Assembly: GCA_945905925.1 (NCBI GenBank)
Contig: CAMDQN010000051.1
Location: 1-44,401, forward strand
DNA from: Singulisphaera sp. GP187
Lineage (GTDB): Bacteria; Planctomycetota; Planctomycetia; Gemmatales; Gemmataceae
Length of the DNA: 44,401 nucleotides
Direction: 5' to 3'
The position numbers and the translations under genes are program-made. The notes below the pieces were generated by a model that worked only from the letters and a program-made list of their open reading frames with translations, did no database searches and was not told the DNA's origin. Below are positions 7,559 to 16,858 of this stretch, piece by piece (the stretch's first letter is position 1; the number at the start of each line of letters is the position of its first letter).

Positions 7559-7875
7559 AATCTTCAGAACCTCTCCCCCCAACCCCCTCCCCTAAGAAGG
7601 GAGGGGGAGTAAGACCAGCGCTCGCGGGTGCTGACGGCGCCCCTTCTTTTCCTGCTCCCCCTCCCCTAATGAAGGGAGGGGGTTGGGGGAGAGGTTGTCT
7701 TCGCGCGTCTACCTCATGATACAGAGGACCGCGCCGGAGAAAGCTATCTTGCCGGTTGAATCGACTCTGAGGATGGGGCAATTGGGCGCGGTTGGGAAAA
7801 ACTGCTGGCGTGCGCCCACCACTTCGCGATAAACCTAATCTTGCTGCCCTGTTGTCGCTCCCAAGAGGTTTTCTC
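7559..7875. other. Divergent intergenic region moxR / S9 peptidase
   Basis: 317 bp with no convincing gene. The moxR-proximal half is occupied by the C-rich/G-rich palindrome at 7568-7696. The remaining 180 bp must hold the promoter of the S9 peptidase gene, but I see no clear sigma-70-type pair. A short ribosome-binding sequence AAGAGG precedes the S9 ATG. Confidence 0.6.
7568..7696. repeat. Nested G/C-tract inverted repeat
   Basis: The outer arms (7568-7591 and 7674-7696) are complementary with a single-base length difference. Each end is also a small hairpin by itself: CCCCCTCCC paired with GGGAGGGGG around CTAAGAA on the left and CTAATGA-A on the right. The structure can therefore fold as two hairpins or one large cruciform. 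The G-rich strand (GGGAGGGGGTTGGGGGAGAGG) has runs suitable for a G-quadruplex. Confidence 0.85.
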
Positions 7876-10800
7876 ATGCTGCGCTTCGCGTACCCGCGTT
7901 CGCGCGGAATCGCGGCGATTGCCCTGTTCGGGCTGCTCGTTGCGTCCGCCGGTCCGCTCTCCGCTCAACCGGTCAACAAGAAGACACTCACCTACGCGGA
8001 GTACGACATCTGGCGTACCGCCAGCGGGGTCACGCTCTCGCGCAACGGACAGTACGTCGCGTACTTGGTCGGCTCCGAAAGCGCAGACGGCGAAGTGATC
8101 GTGCGACACGTTGCGAGCGGCAAGGAGTTCAAGTTCCCGCGTGGCGCCGCGACCGGGTTTGCCTCGCTCGGCACCGCCCCGCGATTCACACCCGATAGCA
8201 AGAAAGTGTTGCTCCCACTCACGCCGACGAAAGCGGAGTTGGACAAAGCAAAAGCCGACAAACTGAAAGTGGAAGAGTACCCGAAGGCTGCGGTCGCAAT
8301 CATCGAACTGTCGAGCGGGAAGGAACTCGACCGCATCGCGAGCGCCAGTTCATTCCAGATTGGCGGCGAAGGCGCCGGGTTCCTGATCTACCGCAAGCCG
8401 ACGACACCGGAACCCGGCAAGGGCGAGACGAAAGAGCCAACGACCCCGCCGGTTAAGGGTAAGAAGGGCAGATTCCCGATCCCAGGCACACCGGCCGCGC
8501 CGACGAAGACCACCGGCTCTGATCTCTTCATTCGCGACATCGCGAGCGGCACGACGCGCACCGTTCTCGACGTGACCGAGTACAGCCTCTCGAACGACGA
8601 GAAGACGCTCGTGTACATCGTGTCGTCGAAGACGGAGGAGAAGAATGGCGTGTACGCGCTGAACCCGAAGTTCGGGACCGGCGGCACGCCGCTAAAGATT
8701 GGCGTCGGCCGGTATTCGAGCCTCACGTGGGACGAGAAACAGAACAGACTCGCGTTCTTCTACGACGATAGCCAGATTCCCTCGCCAACGATTGCCCCAC
8801 CACCGCACCCGGCCGGCACCGCGATCGGAACGTCCATTGGAGGCACACCCGTGCCCCCGACCCCGCCGCGGTATCGCGTCTTCGTGTGGGACCGCACCGC
8901 GACCGGCGCGAAGCCGATCGCGCGCGTGCCGATCGGCACGGTTGGCGGGTTCGGCGCGATCACGGCGCAGGTGGTCGCGGCCAACGCGCCGACAACGGAC
9001 GCGGTCTCGCAGGTATTCGGCCCCGATACGCCTGGGTTGAAGAAGGGTTGGGCGCTGTCCGGCAACACGCTGAGTTTCTCGCAAGACGGAACTAAGCTCT
9101 ACGTCGCGACGGCACCGGAACGTGCGCCGCAAACTCCGACCACGCCCGACGACATCCAACTCGACCTGTGGCACTGGAAAGACGGCGCGCTCCAACCGAT
9201 GCAAAAGCTCCAGGCCGCGCAGGACCGCAACCGCACGTTCGGCGCGGTACTGCTGCTCGACACGAAGCAGTTCCGGCACCTCTCGGACGGCGACGTGAGC
9301 GTTCAGCAACCCGCGTCCGGCGACTGGGCGGTGAGCACCGACAACCGCAAGTACAAGCACATGACCGGCTACGCGTACCCGGTGCCCAGCGACTACGCGC
9401 TCGTGAACATCCGCACCGGCGAATCGAAGCCACTCGCGACCGCAAGCATCGTCGGAATGAGTCTCTCGCCAAATGGCAAATACCTGCTCTCGTTCGACGG
9501 TAAGGACTGGGTCACGACCTCCGTTCCCGACGGCAAGAAGACGAACCTCACGAGCAAACTCGGAGTGAAGTTCTTCGACGAAGAACACGACACGCCTAAC
9601 GAAGCGCCCGCTTACGGCATCTCGCAGTGGACAACCGACGGCAAGTCGATTCTTGTGAGTGACCGGTACGACATCTGGAAGATCGCGGCCGACGGCAGCG
9701 GCGCGGCGAACCTCACGAAGATCGGTCGCGCGCAGGGGATTCGCTTCACGTTGCTGCGTCCGCGAAGCCCGGACGACCGCTCGCCGATCGAGCGCACCGT
9801 TGATCTCGGCAAGCCGCACCTGCTCGGTGCGGAGAACCTCACCACACGCGACACCGGCTTCTACCGGCTCGAACCGGGCGCCGCCCCGAAAATGCTGTTG
9901 ATGGGCGCTCGCGGCTACGGCTTCCCGACGAAGGCGAAGGACGCGGACGTGTACATCCTCACGGTGCAGACGTTCTCGCAGTACCCGGATTACTACGTCA
10001 CCACGCCGGACTTCCACGAACTGAAACGCGTCACCGACATCAACCCGAAGGTGAAGGATTACAACTGGGGCAAAGCCGAACTCATCAAGTACACGAGCAC
10101 CGACGGAACGCCGCTGCAAGGCATCCTCGTGAAGCCGGAGAACTTCGACCCGTCGAAGAAGTACCCGATGGTGGTGTACATCTACGAGCGACTGACGGAG
10201 AACCTGCACCAGTTCCGTGTGCCGAACGTGATTCGCGGACAGATCATCAACCCGACGTTCTACGCGAGCAACGGTTACCTCGTGTTGATGCCGGACATCG
10301 CGTACAAGATCGGCGCGCCCGGCCAGTCCGCGATCAAGTGCATCTTGCCCGCGATTCAAGCGGTGGTTGACAAGGGTTGCGTCGACGAGAAAGCGATCGG
10401 CATCAACGGCCAGTCGTGGGGCGGGTATCAGATCGCGTACATGGTCACGCAAACGAACCGCTTCAAGGCGGCGGTCGCGGGCGCACCGGTCTCGAACATG
10501 GTGAGCGCTTACGACGGCATCCGATGGGGCAGCGGCTTACCGCGACAGTTCCAGTACGAGAAGACGCAGAGTCGCATCGGCGGGACGCTGTGGGAGATGC
10601 CGATGAAGTACATCGAGAACTCCCCGGTGTTCATGGCAGACCGCGTCCAGACACCGCTGTTGATGGTCCACAACGACCAGGACGACGCGGTGCCGTGGTA
10701 TCAAGGCATCGAGTACTTCCTGGCGCTGCGGCGGCTTGGCAAGGAAGCGTACCTGTTGAACTACAACGGCGAACCGCACAACCTGGCGAAGAAAGCCGCG

Positions 10801-10950
10801 GCGCGCGACTTCGCGATGCGGATGTTCCAGTTCTTCGAGTGCCACTTGAAGGACAAGGCCGCCCCGGAGTGGATGGAGAAAGGCGTGCCGTTCCTCGACC
10901 GCGAGAAGGAAAAGGAGCAGTGGAAGAAGCTCTACGGCAAGGAGAAGTGA
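7876..10950 (+). CDS. Secreted S9 prolyl-oligopeptidase-family peptidase
   Basis: A 1024-residue exported serine peptidase. The ATG at 7876 is preceded by AAGAGG and followed by a signal peptide (1-33, ending PLSA-QP), which favours it over the longer frame. Residues 40-770 are beta-propeller-like, with repeated phrases such as LSRNGQYVAYLV, FTPDSKKVLLPL and LSPNGKYLLSFDG, plus two Pro/Lys/Gly-rich insertions (about 165-200 and 300-325). The C-terminal alpha/beta-hydrolase holds the nucleophile in GQSWGGYQIAYM (Ser847), an acid in the NDQDDAVPWYQG motif and the His in NYNGEPHNLAKK. The family cleaves peptides or acyl-peptides; the large size fits the glutamyl-endopeptidase/dipeptidyl-peptidase-like group. 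It converges with a lipoprotein gene only 30 bp away. Confidence 0.93.
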   Translation: MLRFAYPRSRGIAAIALFGLLVASAGPLSAQPVNKKTLTYAEYDIWRTASGVTLSRNGQYVAYLVGSESADGEVIVRHVASGKEFKFPRGAATGFASLGTAPRFTPDSKKVLLPLTPTKAELDKAKADKLKVEEYPKAAVAIIELSSGKELDRIASASSFQIGGEGAGFLIYRKPTTPEPGKGETKEPTTPPVKGKKGRFPIPGTPAAPTKTTGSDLFIRDIASGTTRTVLDVTEYSLSNDEKTLVYIVSSKTEEKNGVYALNPKFGTGGTPLKIGVGRYSSLTWDEKQNRLAFFYDDSQIPSPTIAPPPHPAGTAIGTSIGGTPVPPTPPRYRVFVWDRTATGAKPIARVPIGTVGGFGAITAQVVAANAPTTDAVSQVFGPDTPGLKKGWALSGNTLSFSQDGTKLYVATAPERAPQTPTTPDDIQLDLWHWKDGALQPMQKLQAAQDRNRTFGAVLLLDTKQFRHLSDGDVSVQQPASGDWAVSTDNRKYKHMTGYAYPVPSDYALVNIRTGESKPLATASIVGMSLSPNGKYLLSFDGKDWVTTSVPDGKKTNLTSKLGVKFFDEEHDTPNEAPAYGISQWTTDGKSILVSDRYDIWKIAADGSGAANLTKIGRAQGIRFTLLRPRSPDDRSPIERTVDLGKPHLLGAENLTTRDTGFYRLEPGAAPKMLLMGARGYGFPTKAKDADVYILTVQTFSQYPDYYVTTPDFHELKRVTDINPKVKDYNWGKAELIKYTSTDGTPLQGILVKPENFDPSKKYPMVVYIYERLTENLHQFRVPNVIRGQIINPTFYASNGYLVLMPDIAYKIGAPGQSAIKCILPAIQAVVDKGCVDEKAIGINGQSWGGYQIAYMVTQTNRFKAAVAGAPVSNMVSAYDGIRWGSGLPRQFQYEKTQSRIGGTLWEMPMKYIENSPVFMADRVQTPLLMVHNDQDDAVPWYQGIEYFLALRRLGKEAYLLNYNGEPHNLAKKAAARDFAMRMFQFFECHLKDKAAPEWMEKGVPFLDREKEKEQWKKLYGKEK

Positions 10951-10980
10951 GGCAGAGTATCGCGCCTAAACAAACCCACA

Positions 10981-11451
10981 CTACTTCAGCGCGAGGCTGC
11001 TGTGAACGTTACCGCTGTCGCGGATCTGCTTGACGCTCACCGGGGTGGACGGCTTCACGCCCGGGCGCGCGTAGTACACCATCACTTCCGAAAGGTCCGT
11101 GTCAGCCGGGACGCGGTGTTGCGGGGCCGCCGGGCGCCCGTACGCTTCGCCCGGTAACTGCACCATCCAACGGTCGTTGCCGGGGAGGTCGTAGAGTGCG
11201 AGTGTGCGAGTGTGTTCGTTGTAGGTGATACGGTCCGCGTCGGGCGGGGGCAGTTGCACCCGGTTCGTCATCCAGGCGGGATCGTTCGCGCCGGTCGCGG
11301 AGTGCGGCGACGGATTCGCGCCGGGCGGTTCAACCGACCCGCACCCGAACAGCGCAATCGGAAACACCATCAGCATTGCAGTACGAGCGCGCCGACCCCA
11401 GGCCGCACGCGGGGCAGGTTCAAGCGAGCAGGTTGTCCGTAACGTCGTCAT
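10981..11451 (-). CDS. Small predicted lipoprotein, unknown function
   Basis: A 156-residue protein I cannot assign to a family. The ATG at 11451 is chosen because AGGAGG lies 8-9 nt upstream; the longer open frame to 11601 has no such support. The N-terminus is unusually long and basic (RRAR) before the hydrophobic stretch TAMLMVFPIAL and the lipobox LFGC, with Cys37 as the lipidated residue. This makes it a likely substrate of the lgt product encoded 5 kb away. The mature part is Pro-rich and contains RITYNEHTRTLALYDLPGNDRWMVQ, then a C-terminal half with no visible motif. It is likely periplasmic or outer-membrane anchored. It converges with the S9 peptidase gene. Confidence 0.75.
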   Translation of the reverse strand: MTTLRTTCSLEPAPRAAWGRRARTAMLMVFPIALFGCGSVEPPGANPSPHSATGANDPAWMTNRVQLPPPDADRITYNEHTRTLALYDLPGNDRWMVQLPGEAYGRPAAPQHRVPADTDLSEVMVYYARPGVKPSTPVSVKQIRDSGNVHSSLALK

Positions 11452-11583
11452 GGTGACCCTCCTCCTCCGTGGGGTGGTTCTGGTTGCGAGCGTCCGGCAG
11501 GTTGTTTCGCCGGTGTCGTCCTGCGTTCGGATACCGGCGAGACGGTAGCCGAACACGAAACACCCGCCGCGGAACCGATCCGC

Positions 11584-11614
11584 ATACTTGAAACGTAGCA
11601 CCGGCTTCTGTCAA
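11584..11614 (-). promoter_or_regulatory. Possible sigma-70-like promoter for the lipoprotein gene
   Basis: On the minus strand a perfect TTGACA (11614-11609) is followed after 19 nt by AAGTAT (11589-11584). The spacing is long and the -10 is weak, but it is the only good -35 in the 269-bp gap between the lipoprotein start and the next gene's stop. The implied leader is about 125 nt. Confidence 0.25.
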
Positions 11615-11720
11615 GCGGAAGGCTTGCCGGCGAGAAAACCGCCGACAATCCGGTTTCAACCCGATCCAATCGCAGCCCGGACCACCGCTCAAAGTAGACA
11701 CAAACGCCGGAACCGCGGCA

Positions 11721-14700
11721 TCACTTCCGCCCCGGAACGACGAAGAACGCTCGCTCGGTCCGGGTGACGTTCCCCTGCTTGTCCTTCACGCTGACGGTCA
11801 GCGTTCCCTTCGGTAGTTCCGCGACCGGCTTCGCGAGCTTCAACTCCCACACGCCCGGCGACGCCGGCTTGAAGTGCTTCGCGAGGTTCTCACCAACCGC
11901 GACGCCGTTCACCGCGACATCGGCCGTCACGCTCAGGCTCGCGGGGTCGAGTCCGGTGCCAGTGTCGTAGAGCCCGATCAGGATGCGGTCGAAGGTCGCG
12001 TTCGCCCCGGCCTTCGGGAGCGCGAGCGCGAGCGCCGGGCGCTGATCGTCGAGCAGCCAGCCTTTTGAAGCCGCTTGCGGCTTCGCGGGGTCGTAGTTCA
12101 GATCGATTGGGCACCCGAGGTCGATCCACCTAACCAGCGTGAGCCGGTCCTCGGCGGAAAGCGCCGCGACCTTGCCGCTCTTCACCGCGTCCGGCGGCGG
12201 CATGATGCTTCCCGTGTAACCGGTGTGTGCGATCTCGCGGTTCTGCTTCGTGTCCGGCACCGGCTTACCCTTGTGGTGCAGTGATGCCGGATCACCGGGA
12301 ACCGCCTCATAGGGCATGTCATCGTTGAGCCAGCCGTCAAGCCGTTCGCCGTACACCTTCCAGATGAGCAAACTGCGGCGCGACTGCATCATGCGGACGT
12401 AGCGCGACGCGGAGTTCGCGAGGTGCGACCACTTGTGTTGGTGGAGCGGTTGGTGGCCCCACTTGCCCTGCGGGTCGGCCGCGAGCCTGGCGTAGGTGCC
12501 GGGCACGGTGATGTCGAAACTTTGGCTCGCGGGGCTGGGAGCCTTCACCAGCGCGTCGTCATCGAGAACGAGGTTCCCCGCGGGTTTATCGGACTTCCCC
12601 GAGTGGCACGCAACACAACTCCGCGCGAAGATCGGTTTGACATCGCGGTGGTACTCGACCGTCTTCGTGCCGTCCTGGTAGCGCACACCGGTTTCGTCCT
12701 TCGCGTCCCACTTCTGCTTCGACTCGTCTTTCGCTTTCGTGGTGATGAGCGAAGTCTTCTGGGTCAGATCGAACACCGGGTATTCCGGCTTCGCGGCAGC
12801 GGTCAGTTTGAAGTCGGTCGGCTTCTGACTGTGCGCGTGACAGCCGCCGCAGTCGGTGCGCACTTCGCCCGGCCGAACCTGATGCCACGTCTGCGCGGAG
12901 TTCAACACCATCCCGCGCTTGTCGAGGGTCTGGAACGTCCACGCCACGTCTGCCGGAATCTTCGCGAGGAAACTCGTGTCCGGGTTGCCGTCCGGGTCGA
13001 GCGGTTGCTTGTCGCCAGCGAACTTCCTCAACGGCAGTTCGCCGAGAATCTTCATGCGCTCGCGGGCGTGGTTGTAGTACGTGCGTCCGTTCTTCGCTTC
13101 TGTCGTTGGCTCCAGCAGCACGATGCGCACCGCGTGAATGTCGTCGTTCGCGTAGAGACCGGCGTCGGCGCCTTGCACACTCCAGTTGTGCGACGAATCG
13201 AAACCCTTGTGCCCAGTCGGGTCTTTCTCGCCCGCGAAACTCGCGGTCACGGTGCCCGGCTTCACCGCACCGTAGGGATAGCTCTCGCGCTTGTAGAAGC
13301 TCGATGTGCCGACCATACCGAACGGCGTGCCTTCCGGCAGGTGCTTCGAGAGCTTACCGTTGTTGGCGAGCGGTGTGAGGTTCTTCGGTTCGTCGATGCC
13401 GTGAACACGTTTGTACGGAACCAGCGCGCGCGGCCACTGCTCGTGGTACTTCGGATCGTTCTTGATGAGTCGCATCTGCCCGGGTTCGTTAACGGCCTTC
13501 CCGCCCTTGATTAAGTAGATGCCGCTGTCGAACGCCGGCGTGTGCCGGGTGGTGCTGTTGATCGACCCGGCTGACCACGCGGTCAGCACGTGATTGTCCG
13601 GCGCGCCGGCCGGGTGCGTGACCTTGCCCACGCGGGGCGAGTCGTTCTTCCCCGGCACCGACGGCTCCGAGGGCCAGTCGCCTTTGAGCACGAACGGCGT
13701 GAGCGCCTCGATCCCGTAGGGGCTGAACGGGAACTGGATGTAGTTGCCGCGCCCGTCGGAGTGGCGTCCGTGGCGCACCTTCGCGTTTCGCGGGTCTTGT
13801 TTGTACCCGGGGCCGAAACCCGCGTAGCCGTCCGGCGCCTGTGGCGGGAACTTCAGGTAGGTGCCGAACCCGAAGTTGTTCAGGTTGTAGTAGCTCTGCA
13901 CCACGATGCTGCCGTCGGAGAGTTGCGTCTGGAAGTGCGTGGAGTCCGCGGTGCCGTTGCCGATCTCGAACGCGCTGTACATCGGCCCCCAGTTGGTGCC
14001 GTCCGGGTTGATCGACCACACGCCCCACAGGTGCTGACTGCGCAAACCCTGCGATTCGAGCGAACTGAACATGATGCGCCCGTCTTGCAGCGCGACCGGG
14101 TGCAGCGCCATCGCCAAGTTTAAGTGCCCAATGCAGTCCACATTGCTCCCGTCCTCGTCCATCGTGAACAGTTGAAGGGCGAGCGCGTTCGGTGCGTAAC
14201 CGGGGTTCGTCGCCTTGAACGCATTGCGATCGCTAACGAACGCGAGCTTCCCGCCCGGCAGGGGGCACGGGCCGAGGTTGTACACACCCCACGACGGCAA
14301 CGGCGTCTTCGACCAGTCCGCCGCGCCGGTGTTCGGCGTGAACGTCTGCTGTGTCAGGCGCGTGACCTTCTTTGTGGGAACGTGAACGCGATAGATGTCC
14401 GCGCCTTTGTGGCCGGTGGCGTCGTGCATCTTCGCGAAGTAAACCGACTGTCCGTCGAACGACACCTGCGGGTCCGCGATCGACTCCTTCTCGGTCACCG
14501 CGACCAACACTTCTTCCTTGCCGTCAGGGTGCAGAAGCATCAGGTCCGCGCCCGGTTCCATTGTTCGCGGGTCGCCGACTTCGGCCCACTTCGAGCGCCC
14601 ATCGGCCGTCTTTCGCGGCGCGCGAACATAGACGATATCGAAGTCGTACTTCACGCCCTTGTCGGTGGCGATGTGCGGCGGGTCGATGTCGATAACGCCG

Positions 14701-14816
14701 GGGAACCGCGGCTCCGGGTTGGCTTTCGGTTGCTGCGATGTACCGACACCAACGAACACCGCGAGCGCGAGCAAGCAACTCGCTGCGAGCGCCGATTTGG
14801 GAAAGCGAGCAGTCAT
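11721..14816 (-). CDS. Secreted di-haem protein, hydrazine-synthase-alpha-like
   Basis: A 1031-residue exported protein. Residues 1-27 are a signal peptide from ATG 14816. The first 600 residues look like a PD40/beta-propeller (DPQVSFDGQSVYFAKM, GGKLAFVSDRNAF, DGRIMFSSLES, GSIVVQSYYN) of the type annotated as hydrazine synthase alpha subunit middle domain. Two c-type haem motifs follow, CGGCH (about 654-658) and CVACH (about 733-737), then HTGYTGSIMPPPDAV with a predicted distal role and a C-terminal Ig-like domain (about 940-1031). Such proteins are common in planctomycetes that do not perform anammox, so hydrazine synthesis should not be inferred. An exported redox or scaffold role next to the planctomycete cytochrome operon, which starts 140 bp away divergently, is plausible. 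Confidence 0.85.
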   Translation of the reverse strand: MTARFPKSALAASCLLALAVFVGVGTSQQPKANPEPRFPGVIDIDPPHIATDKGVKYDFDIVYVRAPRKTADGRSKWAEVGDPRTMEPGADLMLLHPDGKEEVLVAVTEKESIADPQVSFDGQSVYFAKMHDATGHKGADIYRVHVPTKKVTRLTQQTFTPNTGAADWSKTPLPSWGVYNLGPCPLPGGKLAFVSDRNAFKATNPGYAPNALALQLFTMDEDGSNVDCIGHLNLAMALHPVALQDGRIMFSSLESQGLRSQHLWGVWSINPDGTNWGPMYSAFEIGNGTADSTHFQTQLSDGSIVVQSYYNLNNFGFGTYLKFPPQAPDGYAGFGPGYKQDPRNAKVRHGRHSDGRGNYIQFPFSPYGIEALTPFVLKGDWPSEPSVPGKNDSPRVGKVTHPAGAPDNHVLTAWSAGSINSTTRHTPAFDSGIYLIKGGKAVNEPGQMRLIKNDPKYHEQWPRALVPYKRVHGIDEPKNLTPLANNGKLSKHLPEGTPFGMVGTSSFYKRESYPYGAVKPGTVTASFAGEKDPTGHKGFDSSHNWSVQGADAGLYANDDIHAVRIVLLEPTTEAKNGRTYYNHARERMKILGELPLRKFAGDKQPLDPDGNPDTSFLAKIPADVAWTFQTLDKRGMVLNSAQTWHQVRPGEVRTDCGGCHAHSQKPTDFKLTAAAKPEYPVFDLTQKTSLITTKAKDESKQKWDAKDETGVRYQDGTKTVEYHRDVKPIFARSCVACHSGKSDKPAGNLVLDDDALVKAPSPASQSFDITVPGTYARLAADPQGKWGHQPLHQHKWSHLANSASRYVRMMQSRRSLLIWKVYGERLDGWLNDDMPYEAVPGDPASLHHKGKPVPDTKQNREIAHTGYTGSIMPPPDAVKSGKVAALSAEDRLTLVRWIDLGCPIDLNYDPAKPQAASKGWLLDDQRPALALALPKAGANATFDRILIGLYDTGTGLDPASLSVTADVAVNGVAVGENLAKHFKPASPGVWELKLAKPVAELPKGTLTVSVKDKQGNVTRTERAFFVVPGRK

Positions 14817-14956
14817 GACGCGATCCTCAGCGAAGGAAGATTCGTAGCGTAGACAGGCGTGAAGCCATCGAGGTAGGCGGGTAGAAGGGATTGAAGATAC
14901 CACGTCGCGGGTGCGGCGTATACTGTGAGGAACCCGAAATCACCCGCCGACCGCAC

Positions 14957-16855
14957 ATGCACACCCGCGCTGCACTCTTCCCGCTACTCCTCCTCATCCT
15001 CGCGCCGGGGGGGGCCGCCACCGGGCGCGGCGATCCTCCGGCGCCGCCGACGTTCAAGGACGCGCTCGCGTTCACCGACACCTACTGCGCGAAGTGCCAC
15101 GGCGAGAAGGTTCAGAAGGGCGGCTTGAACCTCGCGACCTTCACCGACGAAAAACGCGTCCTCAAGCAGCGCAAAGCGTGGCGTGAAGTCGCGGAGCAAC
15201 TCGCGAGCGGCGAGATGCCGCCCCAAGGCGCGAAGCAGCCCACCAAGGACGAACGCGACCGCACCGTGAAGTGGATCAAAGCGACGCTTGACGCTGCCGA
15301 CGAACTCGACCGCAAGCAACCCGACCCCGGCCGACCCGTTGTGCGCCGACTCACACCGGGGGAATACAACCGCACCGTGCGAGACCTCTTCGGTATCGAG
15401 TTCGACGCGGCCGGCGCCGTCGGAATGCCTGACGATACCGTGAGCGAATCGTTCGATAACCTCGCCGCGGCGCTCGCCTTCTCCGACACGCTCACCGAGA
15501 AATACTTCGCTGCGGCCGAACTCGTCATCGAGCGACTCTGTGCGTTGCCGCAGAAAGGTCCGAAGCCGAAGCCCGGCGAACTGCCGCCCCTTCTGGCGAA
15601 AGTGGTGAAGCCCGGTGACGCGAAGGGCACCATCGCGGAACTCGCGCGCCGCGCCTACCGCCGCCCCGTCGAAGCGAAGGAAGTGGACCGGTTGCTCACG
15701 CTCTTCGACAAGGCAACCAAAGGCGGTGCGAAGTTTGAAGACGCGCTCAAGCCGGTGTTCAAAGCGGTGCTGGTGTCGCCGCACTTCCTCCTGCGTGTGG
15801 AGCACGACCGGCCGAAGGACGAGAAGCCGTATCGCGTGACCGACCACGAACTCGCGACGCGGCTCTCGTACTTCCTGTGGTCGAGTATGCCCGACGCGGA
15901 CCTGTTCGCGCTCGCGGACAACGGCGAACTCAGCAAGCCCGCCGTGTACGACGCGCAAGTGAAGCGGATGCTCGCGGACCCGAAGGCGCGGGCGATCACG
16001 GACACGTTCGCGGAGCAGTGGCTGCGATTGCAGAAGCTCCCCGAAGCGCGGCCGAGTACCGAATTCTTCCCGACGTTCACGCCGAGACTGCGCCAGGCGA
16101 TGCACGACGAAGTCGCTCTCTTCTTCGACCACCTGCGCTCCGACGACCTTCCGATTACGGACCTGCTCGACGCGAACTACTCGTACCTCAACGGCGACCT
16201 CGCGAAGCACTACGGCATCGCGGGCATCGCGGGCGCGGAGTTCCAAAAGGTGAAACTCGGCGACCCAAACCGCGGCGGGCTGCTCGGTATGGGAGCGGTT
16301 CTTGCGATGACCTCACACACGAACCGCACCAGTCCGACGCTTCGCGGGAAGTACGTCCTGGACGTGATCCTCGGCACGCCGCCTCCCCCGCCGCCGCCGA
16401 ACGTCAGCCAGATCGACGAAGCAAAGACGCCGAAGGAACTGAAGACGTTTCGCGACAAACTCGCCGCGCACGCGACACAGGCGAACTGTGCCGGGTGCCA
16501 CGCGAAGATCGACCCGATCGGCTTCGGCTTGGAGAACTTCGACGCGGTCGGGCGCTGGCGCAAGTCCGGCGGCGACGTGGACGCAACCGGCAAACTACCG
16601 GGCGGCGACAGTTTCAACGGCTCACAAGAACTGCGTGCGGTGCTGCTCAAGAAGAAACCGCGATTCGTCGAGAACGTGACAGAGAAGTTGCTGGTGTTCG
16701 CGCTCGGCCGCGAGTTGCAACCGAGCGATGCGCCCGCGGTGAAAGCGATCGTGGCGGATCTGGAGAAGAACGGTTACAAGTTCTCTGTGCTGGTCGCGGG
16801 CGTGGCGAAGAGCTTCCCGTTCCAGCACCGCCGGAACCCAAGAGAAGACGAGTAA
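14957..16855 (+). CDS. Planctomycete cytochrome protein, DUF1587/1595/1592/1588/1585
   Basis: A 632-residue exported protein with signal peptide 1-28 from ATG 14957. The N-terminal PSCyt-type haem domain carries CAKCH (about 43-47) and the MPPQGAKQP distal segment. RRLTPGEYNRTVRDLFGIEF is the DUF1587 signature; DUF1595, DUF1592 (FLLRVEHDRP, TRLSYFLWSSMPD), DUF1588 (RGGLLGMGAVLAMTSHTNRTSP, then VLDVILGTPPPPPPP) and DUF1585 follow. A second haem motif, CAGCH (about 511-515), precedes AKIDPIGFGLENFD. The multi-domain architecture is complete and of normal order. A -10-like TATACT at 14919-14924 lies 33 nt upstream of the start, a weak promoter candidate. It forms an operon with the DUF1552 gene 3 nt downstream; function in the family is not established, though links to extracellular degradation have been proposed. 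Confidence 0.93.
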   Translation: MHTRAALFPLLLLILAPGGAATGRGDPPAPPTFKDALAFTDTYCAKCHGEKVQKGGLNLATFTDEKRVLKQRKAWREVAEQLASGEMPPQGAKQPTKDERDRTVKWIKATLDAADELDRKQPDPGRPVVRRLTPGEYNRTVRDLFGIEFDAAGAVGMPDDTVSESFDNLAAALAFSDTLTEKYFAAAELVIERLCALPQKGPKPKPGELPPLLAKVVKPGDAKGTIAELARRAYRRPVEAKEVDRLLTLFDKATKGGAKFEDALKPVFKAVLVSPHFLLRVEHDRPKDEKPYRVTDHELATRLSYFLWSSMPDADLFALADNGELSKPAVYDAQVKRMLADPKARAITDTFAEQWLRLQKLPEARPSTEFFPTFTPRLRQAMHDEVALFFDHLRSDDLPITDLLDANYSYLNGDLAKHYGIAGIAGAEFQKVKLGDPNRGGLLGMGAVLAMTSHTNRTSPTLRGKYVLDVILGTPPPPPPPNVSQIDEAKTPKELKTFRDKLAAHATQANCAGCHAKIDPIGFGLENFDAVGRWRKSGGDVDATGKLPGGDSFNGSQELRAVLLKKKPRFVENVTEKLLVFALGRELQPSDAPAVKAIVADLEKNGYKFSVLVAGVAKSFPFQHRRNPREDE

Positions 16856-16858
16856 CAC

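Noticed and set aside
8692-10452. 586-residue open frame on the minus strand inside the S9 peptidase gene
   Set aside because: It has Arg/Val/His-rich composition typical of antisense frames in GC-rich DNA, no motif, and fully overlaps a convincing gene.
11721-14816. Anammox hydrazine synthase
   Set aside because: Only domain-level similarity; no beta/gamma subunits or hydrazine dehydrogenase nearby, and such proteins are common in non-anammox planctomycetes.
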